From Desulfospira joergensenii DSM 10085 (GTDB lineage Bacteria; Desulfobacterota; Desulfobacteria; Desulfobacterales; Desulfobacteraceae): a DNA stretch of 64,000 bases. The notes beneath the pieces were generated by a model, which was given only the letters and a program-made list of their open reading frames with translations, was not told the origin of the DNA and did not search any database. This document shows positions 23,448 through 32,603 of the stretch, piece by piece. The position numbers and the translations under genes are program-made. Where the stretch lies: positions 2,170,001 through 2,234,000 of the forward strand of contig NZ_ATUG01000002.1 in NCBI RefSeq assembly GCF_000420085.1, given 5' to 3'. The first letter of the stretch is position 1. Each line of letters opens with the position of its first letter.

Positions 23448-24071
23448 ATGTCATTTGAAGTCTGGCTGACCTTCGTAGTTACCGCCTTGGTTATCCTCGT
23501 AGTTCCGGGGCCAACAAACATTTATGTGGTGGGGCAATCTCTTGCTTACGGCCGTAAGGCCAGTGTGCCGTTATCAATTGGAGTCATCGTGGGTGATGCT
23601 ATGTGTATCACCATTTCATTGCTTGGCCTTAGCGCATTATTATCCGTTTTTTCGGCTATATTTATGTTTATCAAATACCTGGGGGCAATCTATTTGATCT
23701 ATCTTGGTTTTAAAATGGTCCTTTTAAATACAAAATTAGGACCCCTGAAAGACCAAGCCAAAACATATAATTCAAAAGTCCTTTTTCGGGACATTTTTTG
23801 GGTGAATGCCCTCAATCCAAAAGGAATAATATTTTATTCAGCGTTTATGCCCCAATTCGTTTCAACTCAAAGTAATATATGGGTTCAATTTATAGTATTG
23901 GCCTTGACTTTTTTGGGTCTTGCGTTGATAAACGTTGTTTTTTACTCCCTGGTCGCATCAAAAGCGAGTGAATTGTTCCAATCCCGGAAACTCTCAAAAG
24001 TATTCAATTTAACCGGCGGTTTAAGTTTGATTTGTGCCGGGGTATATTCCGCAACTATTGAAAGAAAATGA
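23448..24071 (+). CDS. LysE/RhtB-family amino acid exporter
   Basis: The 207-aa protein has six predicted helices and the family pattern: an N-terminal VPGPTNIYVVGQSLAYGRKA, the GDAMCITISLLGLSALL helix, YLGAIYLIYLGFKM and NPKGIIFYSAFMPQFV. It is expected to export an amino acid or derivative across the inner membrane. GAGGAGG lies 9 nt before the ATG. It is the single gene between two attC-like sites and AT-rich. Confidence 0.9.
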   Translation: MSFEVWLTFVVTALVILVVPGPTNIYVVGQSLAYGRKASVPLSIGVIVGDAMCITISLLGLSALLSVFSAIFMFIKYLGAIYLIYLGFKMVLLNTKLGPLKDQAKTYNSKVLFRDIFWVNALNPKGIIFYSAFMPQFVSTQSNIWVQFIVLALTFLGLALINVVFYSLVASKASELFQSRKLSKVFNLTGGLSLICAGVYSATIERK

Positions 24072-24073
24072 AA

Positions 24074-24152
24074 GTATAACAAAGCGTTTCACATTGTTCC
24101 GACAGGCTCCACCCGGACTCGCTGAAGCTCACCGGGGAACTCCCCGTTAGGT
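24074..24152 (+). repeat. attC-like site of cassette 3
   Basis: R'' GTATAAC (24074-24080) and R' GTTAGGT (24146-24152, full GTTRRRY match) bound 79 bp. The interior pairs GTTCCGACAGGCT with AGCTCACCGGGGAAC imperfectly. It starts 2 bp after the stop codon of the LysE-like gene. Confidence 0.6.
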
Positions 24153-24179
24153 TGCAAGCCAAATGCAGGAGGTCCATCA

Positions 24180-24539
24180 ATGCATAAAAAGGCAAAAGAA
24201 CCCAATGATCTTGAGAAGTTTTTTGTCGAGCGCGCCAATGCAGGAGATGTGGATGGGCTTGTAGCGCTCTATGAATCTGATGCGAGGTTGGATTGTGGGA
24301 ATGGTGAGGTGATGATCGGTATCGAGCAGATCCGGGAGTTTTTTATCCATTTTTTGGCCGGCCGTCCGCAACTTGCTCCAAGCCGCCAGGCCCCGGCCTT
24401 GTGCAGCGGGAACCTGGCTCTTACATCCTCAAGACTTGACAATGGAGAGATTACCGCCGAGGTAGCCCGCCGGCAACCAGAGGGGAACTGGCTGTGGGTT
24501 ATCGATCAATTCTCTGTTGGGAGTCGTTCAAAAGAGTGA
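24180..24539 (+). CDS. SnoaL/DUF4440-like small protein
   Basis: The 119-aa protein has a cone-shaped NTF2-like fold signature: LEKFFVERANAGDVDGLVALYESDARLDCGN, IGIEQIREFFIHFLAG and a C-terminal beta sheet ending in WVIDQFSVGS. Members are often of unknown enzymatic role. It follows attC3 by 27 bp with GCAGGAGG upstream, as a fourth cassette gene would. No attC follows it, and its last 41 bp overlap the convergent kinase gene. Confidence 0.8.
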   Translation: MHKKAKEPNDLEKFFVERANAGDVDGLVALYESDARLDCGNGEVMIGIEQIREFFIHFLAGRPQLAPSRQAPALCSGNLALTSSRLDNGEITAEVARRQPEGNWLWVIDQFSVGSRSKE

Positions 24540-27330
24540 CATCTGAATCTTTTGAGGGGGACCGGCACTCATCCAGGACTTCCCGGATCAAGGAGGCCAG
24601 TTTCGCGCCGATGATCGGTTTTTGAGTATATTTTGCAATGCCGATTTCAATGGTTTTTTCCCGGTTTATGAATTCACTATACCCGGTACACAGAATAATC
24701 GGCATGTCGCCCCGGAGGTTCAAGACCTTTTCAGACAGCTCTTCACCCGTCATCTTCGGCATGTTCATATCCGTGACAATAAGATCAAACCTGAAAGGAT
24801 CTTTGCGGAAAACCTCAAAGGCCTGCGACCCGTCTTCATAGGTGGTAACCTGGTATCCGAAATCCTGTAATAACTCCTGGGTCCCTGTTCTGATGACCGG
24901 CTCATCATCCACCACCATGATCTTTTCTTTGCCCCCTGCGGGACAAATCGTTTTGGTTTCCATCGGGTCCTGAACCATTGCCTTTTCCATCACCGGAAGG
25001 TAGACGTAAAAACTTGTTCCCTGTCCGGGGGAGCTGTCGACGAGCACGCTGCCATGGTGCTCCCTGACAATTGAATGGACCATGGCCAGGCCGAACCCCG
25101 TGCCCTTGTCCGCTTTCTTTGTCGTAAAATAGAGATCAAATGCCTTTTCCAGGATTTGGGGACTCATGCCGCAGCCGGTATCGCTTACTTCCAGAACAAG
25201 ATAGGGTCCAGCCGGCAACCGCTGCCCCTGGATATCAAATGTCTGTGAACCATCGGTCTCTTTTAACCGGAGGGTCAGTGTCCCCCCCTTTTCACGCATG
25301 GCATGGTAGGCATTGGTACAAAGGTTCATGACAACCTGATGTATCTGGGTGGCATCGGCCATCACCTGTGCACTGCAGTCAATCTCTTCTCTGATTTCGA
25401 TGATGGACGGAATGGAAGAGCGCAGCAGGGTCAGGGCATCCGCCACAACCAGGGAGAGCTGGAGGGGCTGCTTCTGACTATGGCGCTGCCTGCTGAAGGT
25501 CAATATCCGCTGTACCAGTTCGGCGGCCCGTTTCGCCCCTTTTACAATCTGACGGATATTGCCCCTGGCCCTTGAGGTGTCATAAATGTGCAGTTCAGCC
25601 AGTTGAGAATAGGAGAAAATTCCGGAAAGGATATTGTTGAAATCATGGGCAATCCCGCCGGCAAGGGTGCCGATGGCTTCCATCTTTCGGGATTGAAACA
25701 ACTGCATTTCAAGTTGTTTGCGCTTGGTGACATCGTGTAAGATTACCACACTCCCCTTGAGATCCCCTTCACTCCCCCGCCAGACGTCAAAGCTGATGCT
25801 GACGTCCAGAAGTTCTTTTTCCTTGGTATACCGGCGGGTTTCAAATCCATGAAACCCCTTGCCTTTTGAAATCCGTTCAAGCATTTTCAAGGTCTGGGGA
25901 AGTTCCTGTTTGGGGACGTAGTCTATTTTTTTGCCCATGATTTCTTCCAGGCACCAGCCAAAGGTCTGTGTAAATGCAGGGTTTATATAGACGGCATTCC
26001 CTTCCATATCATAGACCGTTATGGGGACCGGGGAGGCCTCCATCAATCTGCGGTATTTTTCTTCTGCCACAGTCCTCTGTTCAATCTCATTTTTAAGTTC
26101 TGCGGTCCTTTGTTCCACCCGGATTTCCAGTTCTTCCCGGGCTTTTTTGATTTGGGCTTCAGCGATTTTGCGAAGGGTGATATCATTTGCCGCAACACGG
26201 TATTCATGAATATCTCCCCCAGGGTCCAGAAGGGTGTCGATGGAAAGGTTCAGCCAAATGGAGGTCTGATCTTTTCTTTGAATTTGAACTTCCATATTTT
26301 TGATTTGGGGTTTTTCCTGAAAATTCCCCTGGGCCCTCTGTTCTTGATGAACCTTTGTCGTCTCCTGTTGAAGTGCCTCCACGATTTTATCCATGTCGGG
26401 CAGCAGGCGGCCCACATTCATCCCGGACAATTGGGATTGTGAATACCCGGAAAGTTTCCGGGCCAGAAGGTTGCTTCTGGTGATGATGCCGTTCCGGTCA
26501 ACAGAAAAATAAGCCACCGGTGCATTTTCATACAGATTTCGAAATTGCTTTTCGTTTTCAATTAACCGGGCCGATGTTTCACGGAGATGTTTTTCTTTCC
26601 GCCACAAAAGTTCAGCACCGGCTTTGCCCCTCAGCTGCCCAAGGGATGAGAGAGTTGCGGCTTCCACCATTTTAATGAGGATGTCCAGCCGTCTTTTTAA
26701 ATCCGATTCTTTTACAAACCTGTTGTTTTCGATTTTCAACAGCCCTTCATCGGCTGTATTGATGGTGAGGATCCCATAGTCAGGAAGGTAAACAGAGAGG
26801 TAATTCCTGGCGGAAAAGTGCTTTACGATTTGTGTGTCCATTTTAATTTTGTCATGGCAGAGGCTTATCCGGGTTCCGTCATAACTATAGCAGGGGATAT
26901 AAACGTACCGATGGGTAAGGTTCTGAAGATACCCGGATATTTCCGGGCAGATAAATACACTGATCCCCTTTTTATAATAGTCGGCAGAATTTCTTAAGAT
27001 ATAGGCGTTTATCCCGTGATTTTCCTCTTTGATCTCCTCCTGATCCGGGCCCCTGTCTTTTTTATAAAAATAAATGGGGCTCAGTTTTTTAGCGGTGACA
27101 ATTCTTTTCCCGAATAATTTAAGGACCAGTCCCCTTATTCCTCTGCCGTCAAATTTATCGATGATCCCCCGGTCCCAATAGGTGGCGGGCAGGAATTTGA
27201 GCTGGGTATGGTTGGTTCCAAAGAGAATGCCGGTCTCTCTTGCCCCAAGGATCTCAAGGGAAGAACGTAATAACTTGCCCAGCGGGTTTCTTTTTTTGAA
27301 AAAATTATCTTCAAATTCAGTATGATACAT
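24499..27330 (-). CDS. hybrid sensor histidine kinase (GAF-like, PAS, PAS, HisKA, HATPase, receiver)
   Basis: The 943-aa soluble kinase has an N-terminal sensory region of about 240 residues with a GAF-like feel. Two PAS domains follow (NLYENAPVAYFSVDRNGIIT and RLMEASPVPITVYDMEGNAV) separated by a coiled coil, then HisKA with H562 in GGIAHDFNNILSG, HATPase (DTGCGMSPQILEKAFDLYFT, GTGFGLAMV) and a C-terminal receiver with D854 in IVTDMNMPKMTG. No membrane helix is evident, so it senses a cytosolic signal. No response regulator gene is adjacent. Its 3' end overlaps the SnoaL-like gene on the other strand. Confidence 0.92.
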   Translation of the reverse strand: MYHTEFEDNFFKKRNPLGKLLRSSLEILGARETGILFGTNHTQLKFLPATYWDRGIIDKFDGRGIRGLVLKLFGKRIVTAKKLSPIYFYKKDRGPDQEEIKEENHGINAYILRNSADYYKKGISVFICPEISGYLQNLTHRYVYIPCYSYDGTRISLCHDKIKMDTQIVKHFSARNYLSVYLPDYGILTINTADEGLLKIENNRFVKESDLKRRLDILIKMVEAATLSSLGQLRGKAGAELLWRKEKHLRETSARLIENEKQFRNLYENAPVAYFSVDRNGIITRSNLLARKLSGYSQSQLSGMNVGRLLPDMDKIVEALQQETTKVHQEQRAQGNFQEKPQIKNMEVQIQRKDQTSIWLNLSIDTLLDPGGDIHEYRVAANDITLRKIAEAQIKKAREELEIRVEQRTAELKNEIEQRTVAEEKYRRLMEASPVPITVYDMEGNAVYINPAFTQTFGWCLEEIMGKKIDYVPKQELPQTLKMLERISKGKGFHGFETRRYTKEKELLDVSISFDVWRGSEGDLKGSVVILHDVTKRKQLEMQLFQSRKMEAIGTLAGGIAHDFNNILSGIFSYSQLAELHIYDTSRARGNIRQIVKGAKRAAELVQRILTFSRQRHSQKQPLQLSLVVADALTLLRSSIPSIIEIREEIDCSAQVMADATQIHQVVMNLCTNAYHAMREKGGTLTLRLKETDGSQTFDIQGQRLPAGPYLVLEVSDTGCGMSPQILEKAFDLYFTTKKADKGTGFGLAMVHSIVREHHGSVLVDSSPGQGTSFYVYLPVMEKAMVQDPMETKTICPAGGKEKIMVVDDEPVIRTGTQELLQDFGYQVTTYEDGSQAFEVFRKDPFRFDLIVTDMNMPKMTGEELSEKVLNLRGDMPIILCTGYSEFINREKTIEIGIAKYTQKPIIGAKLASLIREVLDECRSPSKDSDVTLLNDSQQRIDR

Positions 27331-27490
27331 TCACCAGACCCTCTCTTGAAAAACCGTGTAATCGGATGTCCAAGAGACTATACAGGGATTTATTATCTTT
27401 TTTCAAGAATTAGATTGAGCCAGGTTGAATCCTCTGGTTTATCTTAGGGGATGGGGGATATGGATATCCTCTGTTTTGGGAAAGAACTTT

Positions 27491-27517
27491 AAAAAACCTT
27501 AATTAAGAGGGTTTTTT
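27491..27517 (-). terminator. terminator at the 3' end of the Buk-Ptb gene
   Basis: On the minus strand AAAAAACC (27517-27510) pairs with GGTTTTTT (27498-27491) across the stop codon. The right arm serves as the T tract. Confidence 0.6.
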
Positions 27518-29950
27518 CAGGTCAAAGTAAAATTTTATTGCCAGTGAGAGTGAAGCGAGTTTGGATCGGGCGGAATCTCCCCTTGAGGTGAGGATCAAAG
27601 GCATATCTCCGCAGAGGATCACACCGGCCAGGGCGGCACCGGACTGGGTGGTAAGGGTTTTCCAAAGCACGTTGCCTGCGTCGATGTCCGGCAGGATCAG
27701 CACATCTGCATTTCCCTTGATCAGGCCGTTGTAATGTTTTTCCTGGGCAATGGTCGGATCCATGGCCACATCCAGGGACAGGGGGCCTTCCACGATACAG
27801 TCTTCCCGATGGGCAAATCCGGCGGCAATCCGCTCGGCTGCCATGGAACTGTCAACGCTTTGGTTCACACTTTCAACGGCAGAGATTACAGCCACCTTCG
27901 GGACTTTAATGTTGAGATTGTGGACCACTTTTAATGCGTTTTCAAGAATGGCGACCCTTTTCTGCTCATCCGGATAGGTGTTCAGGGCTCCGTCGGAAAA
28001 GGCCAAAAGCTTGCTTCTGGTGGGAATATCCACAATGGCGGTATGGCTCATCACCTGGCCTTTTTTGAGCTGACCGCTCTTTTTCAGGTACTTGATGATT
28101 CCCCTGAGAATATCCTCGGTGTGGATCAGGCCTTTCATCAGGATGTCGACCTTGCCCTCGTCCAGAAGACGAATGGCCTCCTCAATGGGCTTTTCCGTGT
28201 CGACAATGGTGTAATTATCGTTGTCGATGACCAGGTCGGTCTCATATGCAATCTGATTGATCTCCTGGAAATCGCCCAGAAGCATAAATTTAGCAATACG
28301 GAATTGTCCTTCTTCATTGGCCCTCTTGGCGGCCAGGATGGCGTCTTCGTTATTGGCCCCGACAATGGCGATGGTGGGGGCATAGTTTTCCTTGACCGTC
28401 AGATAGGCGGCATCAATGATATCGTCCATGGAGGTCAGGGGGGCGCCTTTTTTCTTGAACCGGATCTCCCGCTTGAAAATATGGGTGTCGATGAGCTCGT
28501 CTTCCGCCTGTCTTTTTTTGTGCAGGGCGTCCCGCTCGGTTTCATAGTCCTTTAATGTCTCGGATTCGTAAAAGCCGCGGATCTGTCCGGCGGCCAATGC
28601 CTCATGCTCGAAATATCCGGGCATGACCACCACGGGATACCGGCCCCGAATATTCTGCTTGACCCGGCGCATCATGTCCTGGGACCCGGCAAGGCCCCCG
28701 GTGACCACCATCACCTTGACATCGGCCCCGTCTGCGGTGAGCCGGAGCATGCCGCTGGCAATATTCCTGGCCAGAAAATCCTGAACCAGGCCGATCTTCT
28801 TGCGCTGCCTGGGGGTGGCCCCCTGTTTTAAAAACCCGATCATGGCGTAGAAGTCATTGGTCCCCACAAGGGAAAGCAGGCCGCCGCGATTGGTCATGAC
28901 CTGCTCAAGGTCTTTAATGGAAAACTCATTGGCTTTGATGGATTTGATGACCCGGTCGATGTCAATGGCCCCGCTCCGGCTGGTGGAAGGAAGGCCGGAA
29001 TAGGCATCGATAAGCATGCTGACCCGGCCCCTTCTGTGGGCGGCCAGGGAGGTGCCGCCGCCCACATGGGCGGTCACAGCATCCACCTGTTCGGGATCCT
29101 GATTCATCAGGGAGGCCACCAGCCGCCATACAGCCTTGTGGCTCAGGTAATGGCCGCCGGATCCGTTCCGCTTGATCTTCACAAAACCGGTGATCCTGTC
29201 CACCACATCCAGTTCATCACAGACAAAAGGATCTGTTGTGGTCAGCAGCATATCGTTCTGGCTGCCGGCCAGCTGGGCCAGTTTTAACCCCATGGAAATT
29301 CCCATATTGCTGGCATGGGGGCGCAGGGGGCATTCCAGCAGGTCCCGGACCATTTCAGGGACCACCCGGTAGGTCCCGCTGGGAATGAGCTGTAAAAAAC
29401 CGCCCTGGCAGGCAATGCCGTCAAGGGAGTCCAGGGGGGTCCCGATCTCTTCCAGATGACTGACAACGGAGCGAATCCGGTATTCAATGCCGTCCTCCTC
29501 ATCCGGGGAAAGATGGATTTCCGATCTGTGGATCTGTTCCAGGCCCTGGTATATGGCGATGCGGGTGGATACCGTTCCGGGATTGATCAGAAGAAAACGC
29601 ATGTTTCCCTCCTGGGCCTCCTCGGCCAGGGGGCTGCCCAGAAGGCGGCACATTACAGGGGCTGTGGAACCGCCGATCCTGTCCATTTCCAGCATCAGGG
29701 TCAAGGCGTTGCCCAGAATATTGTTGATCTGGGGGGAGCCAGTGGCTTTGAGCAGAACGTCAACCACCGATGCAAGCTCGCTTTTCAAAAGCGCTGCTTC
29801 GGATGCCGCGGGGTCCTGCTTGATTAACCCGGTGAGTTCGGCAAGCCATGCCTCACTTGAAACCGCCAGCTGACGTTCAAAAGCAGACATGGACACACTG
29901 GTTTTGCCAATTTCAGCGACTGCTTCAAGGACTCTGTTTCGAAGTTCCAC
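27503..29950 (-). CDS. butyrate kinase - phosphate butyryltransferase fusion protein
   Basis: The 815-aa protein joins two normally separate enzymes. After a 110-residue helical N-terminal extension, residues about 115-485 are an acetate/butyrate kinase (FLLINPGTVSTRIAIYQG, HVGGGTSLAAHRRGRVSMLI, VTGGLAGSQDMM). Residues about 500-812 are a phosphate acetyl/butyryltransferase (TIAIVGANNEDAILAAKRAN, DILMKGLIHTEDILRGI, DADVLILPDIDAGNVLWK-like end). Together they interconvert butyryl-CoA and butyrate with ATP formation, or the reverse for acid activation. The start lies 2 bp after the stop of the Acs-like gene, so they are co-translated. Fused order Buk then Ptb is unusual to me. Confidence 0.9.
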   Translation of the reverse strand: MELRNRVLEAVAEIGKTSVSMSAFERQLAVSSEAWLAELTGLIKQDPAASEAALLKSELASVVDVLLKATGSPQINNILGNALTLMLEMDRIGGSTAPVMCRLLGSPLAEEAQEGNMRFLLINPGTVSTRIAIYQGLEQIHRSEIHLSPDEEDGIEYRIRSVVSHLEEIGTPLDSLDGIACQGGFLQLIPSGTYRVVPEMVRDLLECPLRPHASNMGISMGLKLAQLAGSQNDMLLTTTDPFVCDELDVVDRITGFVKIKRNGSGGHYLSHKAVWRLVASLMNQDPEQVDAVTAHVGGGTSLAAHRRGRVSMLIDAYSGLPSTSRSGAIDIDRVIKSIKANEFSIKDLEQVMTNRGGLLSLVGTNDFYAMIGFLKQGATPRQRKKIGLVQDFLARNIASGMLRLTADGADVKVMVVTGGLAGSQDMMRRVKQNIRGRYPVVVMPGYFEHEALAAGQIRGFYESETLKDYETERDALHKKRQAEDELIDTHIFKREIRFKKKGAPLTSMDDIIDAAYLTVKENYAPTIAIVGANNEDAILAAKRANEEGQFRIAKFMLLGDFQEINQIAYETDLVIDNDNYTIVDTEKPIEEAIRLLDEGKVDILMKGLIHTEDILRGIIKYLKKSGQLKKGQVMSHTAIVDIPTRSKLLAFSDGALNTYPDEQKRVAILENALKVVHNLNIKVPKVAVISAVESVNQSVDSSMAAERIAAGFAHREDCIVEGPLSLDVAMDPTIAQEKHYNGLIKGNADVLILPDIDAGNVLWKTLTTQSGAALAGVILCGDMPLILTSRGDSARSKLASLSLAIKFYFDLKKPS

Positions 29951-29952
29951 AC

Positions 29953-31827
29953 TTACTCCTCATGTTTTTTGATCAGATCTTTAACGGATTCTGCATTGGC
30001 CAGATGGCTGGTATCTTCATTGGCACCGGCATCTCCCGATGCAATCCGCCGGAGCAGCCTTCTCACCAGTTTTCCCGTGGAAGTCCTTGGCAACTCCCTG
30101 GCAATGACGATTTTTTCAGGCACGGCAAAATGACCGACTTTTTCAGTAATATAGGTGTTCAGCAATGTAATAAACGTATCTTCATCCTGAATCGGCTCCC
30201 GGGTGACCACAAAGACCACAAGCTCTTCCCCGGATTCTCCAGCCGTACTCACAACCACGGCCTCTTCAATGGCGGGATGAGACAGGATCATGGCTTCGAT
30301 TTGGGAGGTGCCAAGGGTCTGCCCCTTGACTTTGATCACATCGTCCAGCCTTCCCATGAACCAGTGAAAGCCGTCTTTGTCAAAACGGACCCCGTCGTAC
30401 GTCTGGAAGTGGTTGGGGAATTTGGTGAAGCATGTTTTCTTAAAATGAGTTTCCGCGCCCCAGGTGGCCCTTCCCATGGAAGGCCAGGACCTGGCAAAGA
30501 CCAGATTGCCGCTGATATTGGTTTTGCAGATCTGACCAAAATCGTTCATGATCAGCGGTTCGACGCCCAGGGTGCCGAATCCGAGTGAACCGGGCCGGTT
30601 CAGCTCCGGTGAGGGATAGGTGTGGAGCAAGGCAGTGCCGCATTTGTTCTGCACCCACATGTTCACCACGAATTCCGGGGCCTTGACCAATACCCCGTCT
30701 GCAAATTTGATCAGCCGGGGAGGCAGGGACTCTCCGCAGCAGGCAATGATGGAAAATCTCTTGTCGGTTTTAAGGTGTTCCCGGTCCAGCTGATTCTTGA
30801 TGTCCGAAACAAGACCGGGGTGGCAGAGCATTGCAGGATTCCCCTGTTCTTCCAATATGGTTTCAATGGTATGGATCCCGGAGTTGTCCTCGGCAATGAC
30901 AATGCCCAGGCCGTTGGTCAGGGGGCCCCAAAGCCCGTAGGCCTGACCCACGCTCTTGGACGGATCCAGGGTATTGAAAATATTTTCCGGCTCGTTCTGA
31001 TTCAATGCTTTATTGAAAACCGCGTCAAAGGAAGTGTGGGCCTGGACCAGAAAGCCGCCGGAGTCAAATACGATGCCGACGGGTTTACCGGCCAGCCGGT
31101 TTTCATATATGGCGAACAGCGGGTGGTTTGCCCTGGGATATGCCGGCTCAGGATCTTTGGAATCGGTATGGGCGGCAAATTCCTCCAGGGTTGGAAGGCC
31201 TTTCAATTTTTCCCCGACAATAATGATGCCCAGGGATCCTAGCAGGGAATGAACGGTTTCGACATGGGGTTTGTCATTCCCTAGGGGGGGACGATGTTCC
31301 ATGATGAGCAGTTTGGAGTGTGAGGCCCTGACATCATCCGCCACAAGTGCGGCAGGCAGATGACAGCCGATGGGCAGGTAGGTCACGCCAAGATAGGCCG
31401 CAGCCAGGGCGCAGAAAACAAATTCAGGGCAGTTGGGAAGATTCAGGGCAATGCAGTCTCCCTGTGTCAGTCCTTCCCGGCTGAAAGCAGCGGCCAGGTT
31501 TAACACCTTTTCCTTTAATGCGCTGAAGGTATAGGTTTCGGCAGCCCCGTCTTCCGGATAAAATGTAAGGGCTGACTTTTCCCCCATTCCCTTCTCAATA
31601 ATTCTGTGAAGGGCATTTTCAGTTGGATTGAGCCGGCCTTCAAGAAACCAGGACACCTCGGCCTGGGAAAAATCTTCCTGAACCACTGCGGCAAAATCTT
31701 TTTGCCACTTCAGCCGCCTGGCCTGACCGGCCCAGAATCGTTCCCGGTGATCAATAGCCTGTCTGGTTAAAAGACGAAATTCATTGAGACTAGCGGGTAA
31801 TTTTTGCTTCAAATCAATATTTCCCAT
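29953..31827 (-). CDS. acetyl-CoA-synthetase-like AMP-forming ligase with degenerate ATP loop
   Basis: From ATG 31827 the product is 624 aa with the overall ANL-superfamily fold. The hinge/A8 motif (GRLDDVIKVKGQTLGTSQIE) and the C-terminal acyl-adenylation Lys (PRTSTGKLVRR) are kept. The phosphate-binding loop, normally YTSGTTGKPKG, reads YENRLAGKPVG (about residues 237-247), and the A5 region reads MWVQNKCG instead of a Trp-x-x-Thr-Glu pattern. Loss of the Ser/Thr/Gly residues argues that ordinary adenylation is weak or lost. Coupling to the Buk-Ptb fusion suggests a partner or regulatory role in acyl-CoA formation. Confidence 0.8.
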   Translation of the reverse strand: MGNIDLKQKLPASLNEFRLLTRQAIDHRERFWAGQARRLKWQKDFAAVVQEDFSQAEVSWFLEGRLNPTENALHRIIEKGMGEKSALTFYPEDGAAETYTFSALKEKVLNLAAAFSREGLTQGDCIALNLPNCPEFVFCALAAAYLGVTYLPIGCHLPAALVADDVRASHSKLLIMEHRPPLGNDKPHVETVHSLLGSLGIIIVGEKLKGLPTLEEFAAHTDSKDPEPAYPRANHPLFAIYENRLAGKPVGIVFDSGGFLVQAHTSFDAVFNKALNQNEPENIFNTLDPSKSVGQAYGLWGPLTNGLGIVIAEDNSGIHTIETILEEQGNPAMLCHPGLVSDIKNQLDREHLKTDKRFSIIACCGESLPPRLIKFADGVLVKAPEFVVNMWVQNKCGTALLHTYPSPELNRPGSLGFGTLGVEPLIMNDFGQICKTNISGNLVFARSWPSMGRATWGAETHFKKTCFTKFPNHFQTYDGVRFDKDGFHWFMGRLDDVIKVKGQTLGTSQIEAMILSHPAIEEAVVVSTAGESGEELVVFVVTREPIQDEDTFITLLNTYITEKVGHFAVPEKIVIARELPRTSTGKLVRRLLRRIASGDAGANEDTSHLANAESVKDLIKKHEE

Positions 31828-32147
31828 GGCGTAATCCCCAAATTTTAAGCAGCCGTTCAATCTTTTTTTTGCCGTGCGGCCGCGGAGTTCAAAATACAAT
31901 GATGCCGACCTGGGCAGGATAGGACAGCATCAAAACCTCTGTCAACAGGAAAACAAAGAATACCATTTCCCGGGTGCCAGAGGGATAAAAATTTTGCATA
32001 TGCCGGTGTATGGGGGCAGGACGGAACTCCTGCACTTGCCGGACGCGGAAAATAGAAAGCTCAGCCCCGGACTGGGCAGAAGGTCCTGGCCGGGACAAGG
32101 TGCAGATAATCTCTCCGGTTTAAAAGGTCAGCCCCCGGTTAATTGTC
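31828..32147. other. intergenic region upstream of the Acs-like gene
   Basis: About 320 bp hold no gene I can support. The Acs-like frame stays open to a TTG at 31899, an alternative start without a good ribosome site. Promoters for the leftward operon presumably lie here, but no clear -35/-10 pair was found. Confidence 0.4.
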
Positions 32148-32603
32148 TTACCCCGAAGCCTTCCCGGTCATCTTCTCAATATCGATCCGGATGACGGCGG
32201 TTTTTTCCAGGTTCTCATGGGAGAATTCAAAAGTCCGGTTTGAGTACTGGGCCATGATGGCGGCCAGGCCCTTTCTTTTTTCTTCCGGCTTGTCCAGGAT
32301 CACGGCCTTTCCCTCACCGATGACGCTTTTAAACTCGGCCCCCCATTTGCAGGCCTCTGAATTCTTGTTCAGCTTTTCCAGGATATCGAATTCAAAACAG
32401 ACACGGGGATTTTTTTGAAGCAGATCGATTTTCCGGCCTTCGGTTGCACTGTGGAAATAGAGGCTTCCCTCCCTGTAGCCGAAATTCAAGGGGATCACAT
32501 AGGGGCGGTTCCCGTCAACCATGGCCAGCCGGAAGACCCGGCTGGATGTGATGATCTCTTCAATGGCCGAACCTTCCTTTATCTCTTTTTCCCTTCGCCT
32601 CAT
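32148..32603 (-). CDS. pyridoxamine 5'-phosphate oxidase-fold flavin-binding protein (NimA-like)
   Basis: The 151-aa protein matches the split-barrel FMN family: an N-terminal MRRREKEIKEGSAIEEII, the core RVFRLAMVDGNRPYVIPLNFGY, LYFHSATEGRKIDLLQKNPRVCFEF, and KSVIGEGKAVIL. Relatives related to NimA nitroimidazole-resistance proteins begin the same way. It overlaps the PHP gene by 4 bp and is probably cotranscribed with it. A reductase acting on small molecules through FMN is likely; the substrate is unknown. Confidence 0.9.
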   Translation of the reverse strand: MRRREKEIKEGSAIEEIITSSRVFRLAMVDGNRPYVIPLNFGYREGSLYFHSATEGRKIDLLQKNPRVCFEFDILEKLNKNSEACKWGAEFKSVIGEGKAVILDKPEEKRKGLAAIMAQYSNRTFEFSHENLEKTAVIRIDIEKMTGKASG

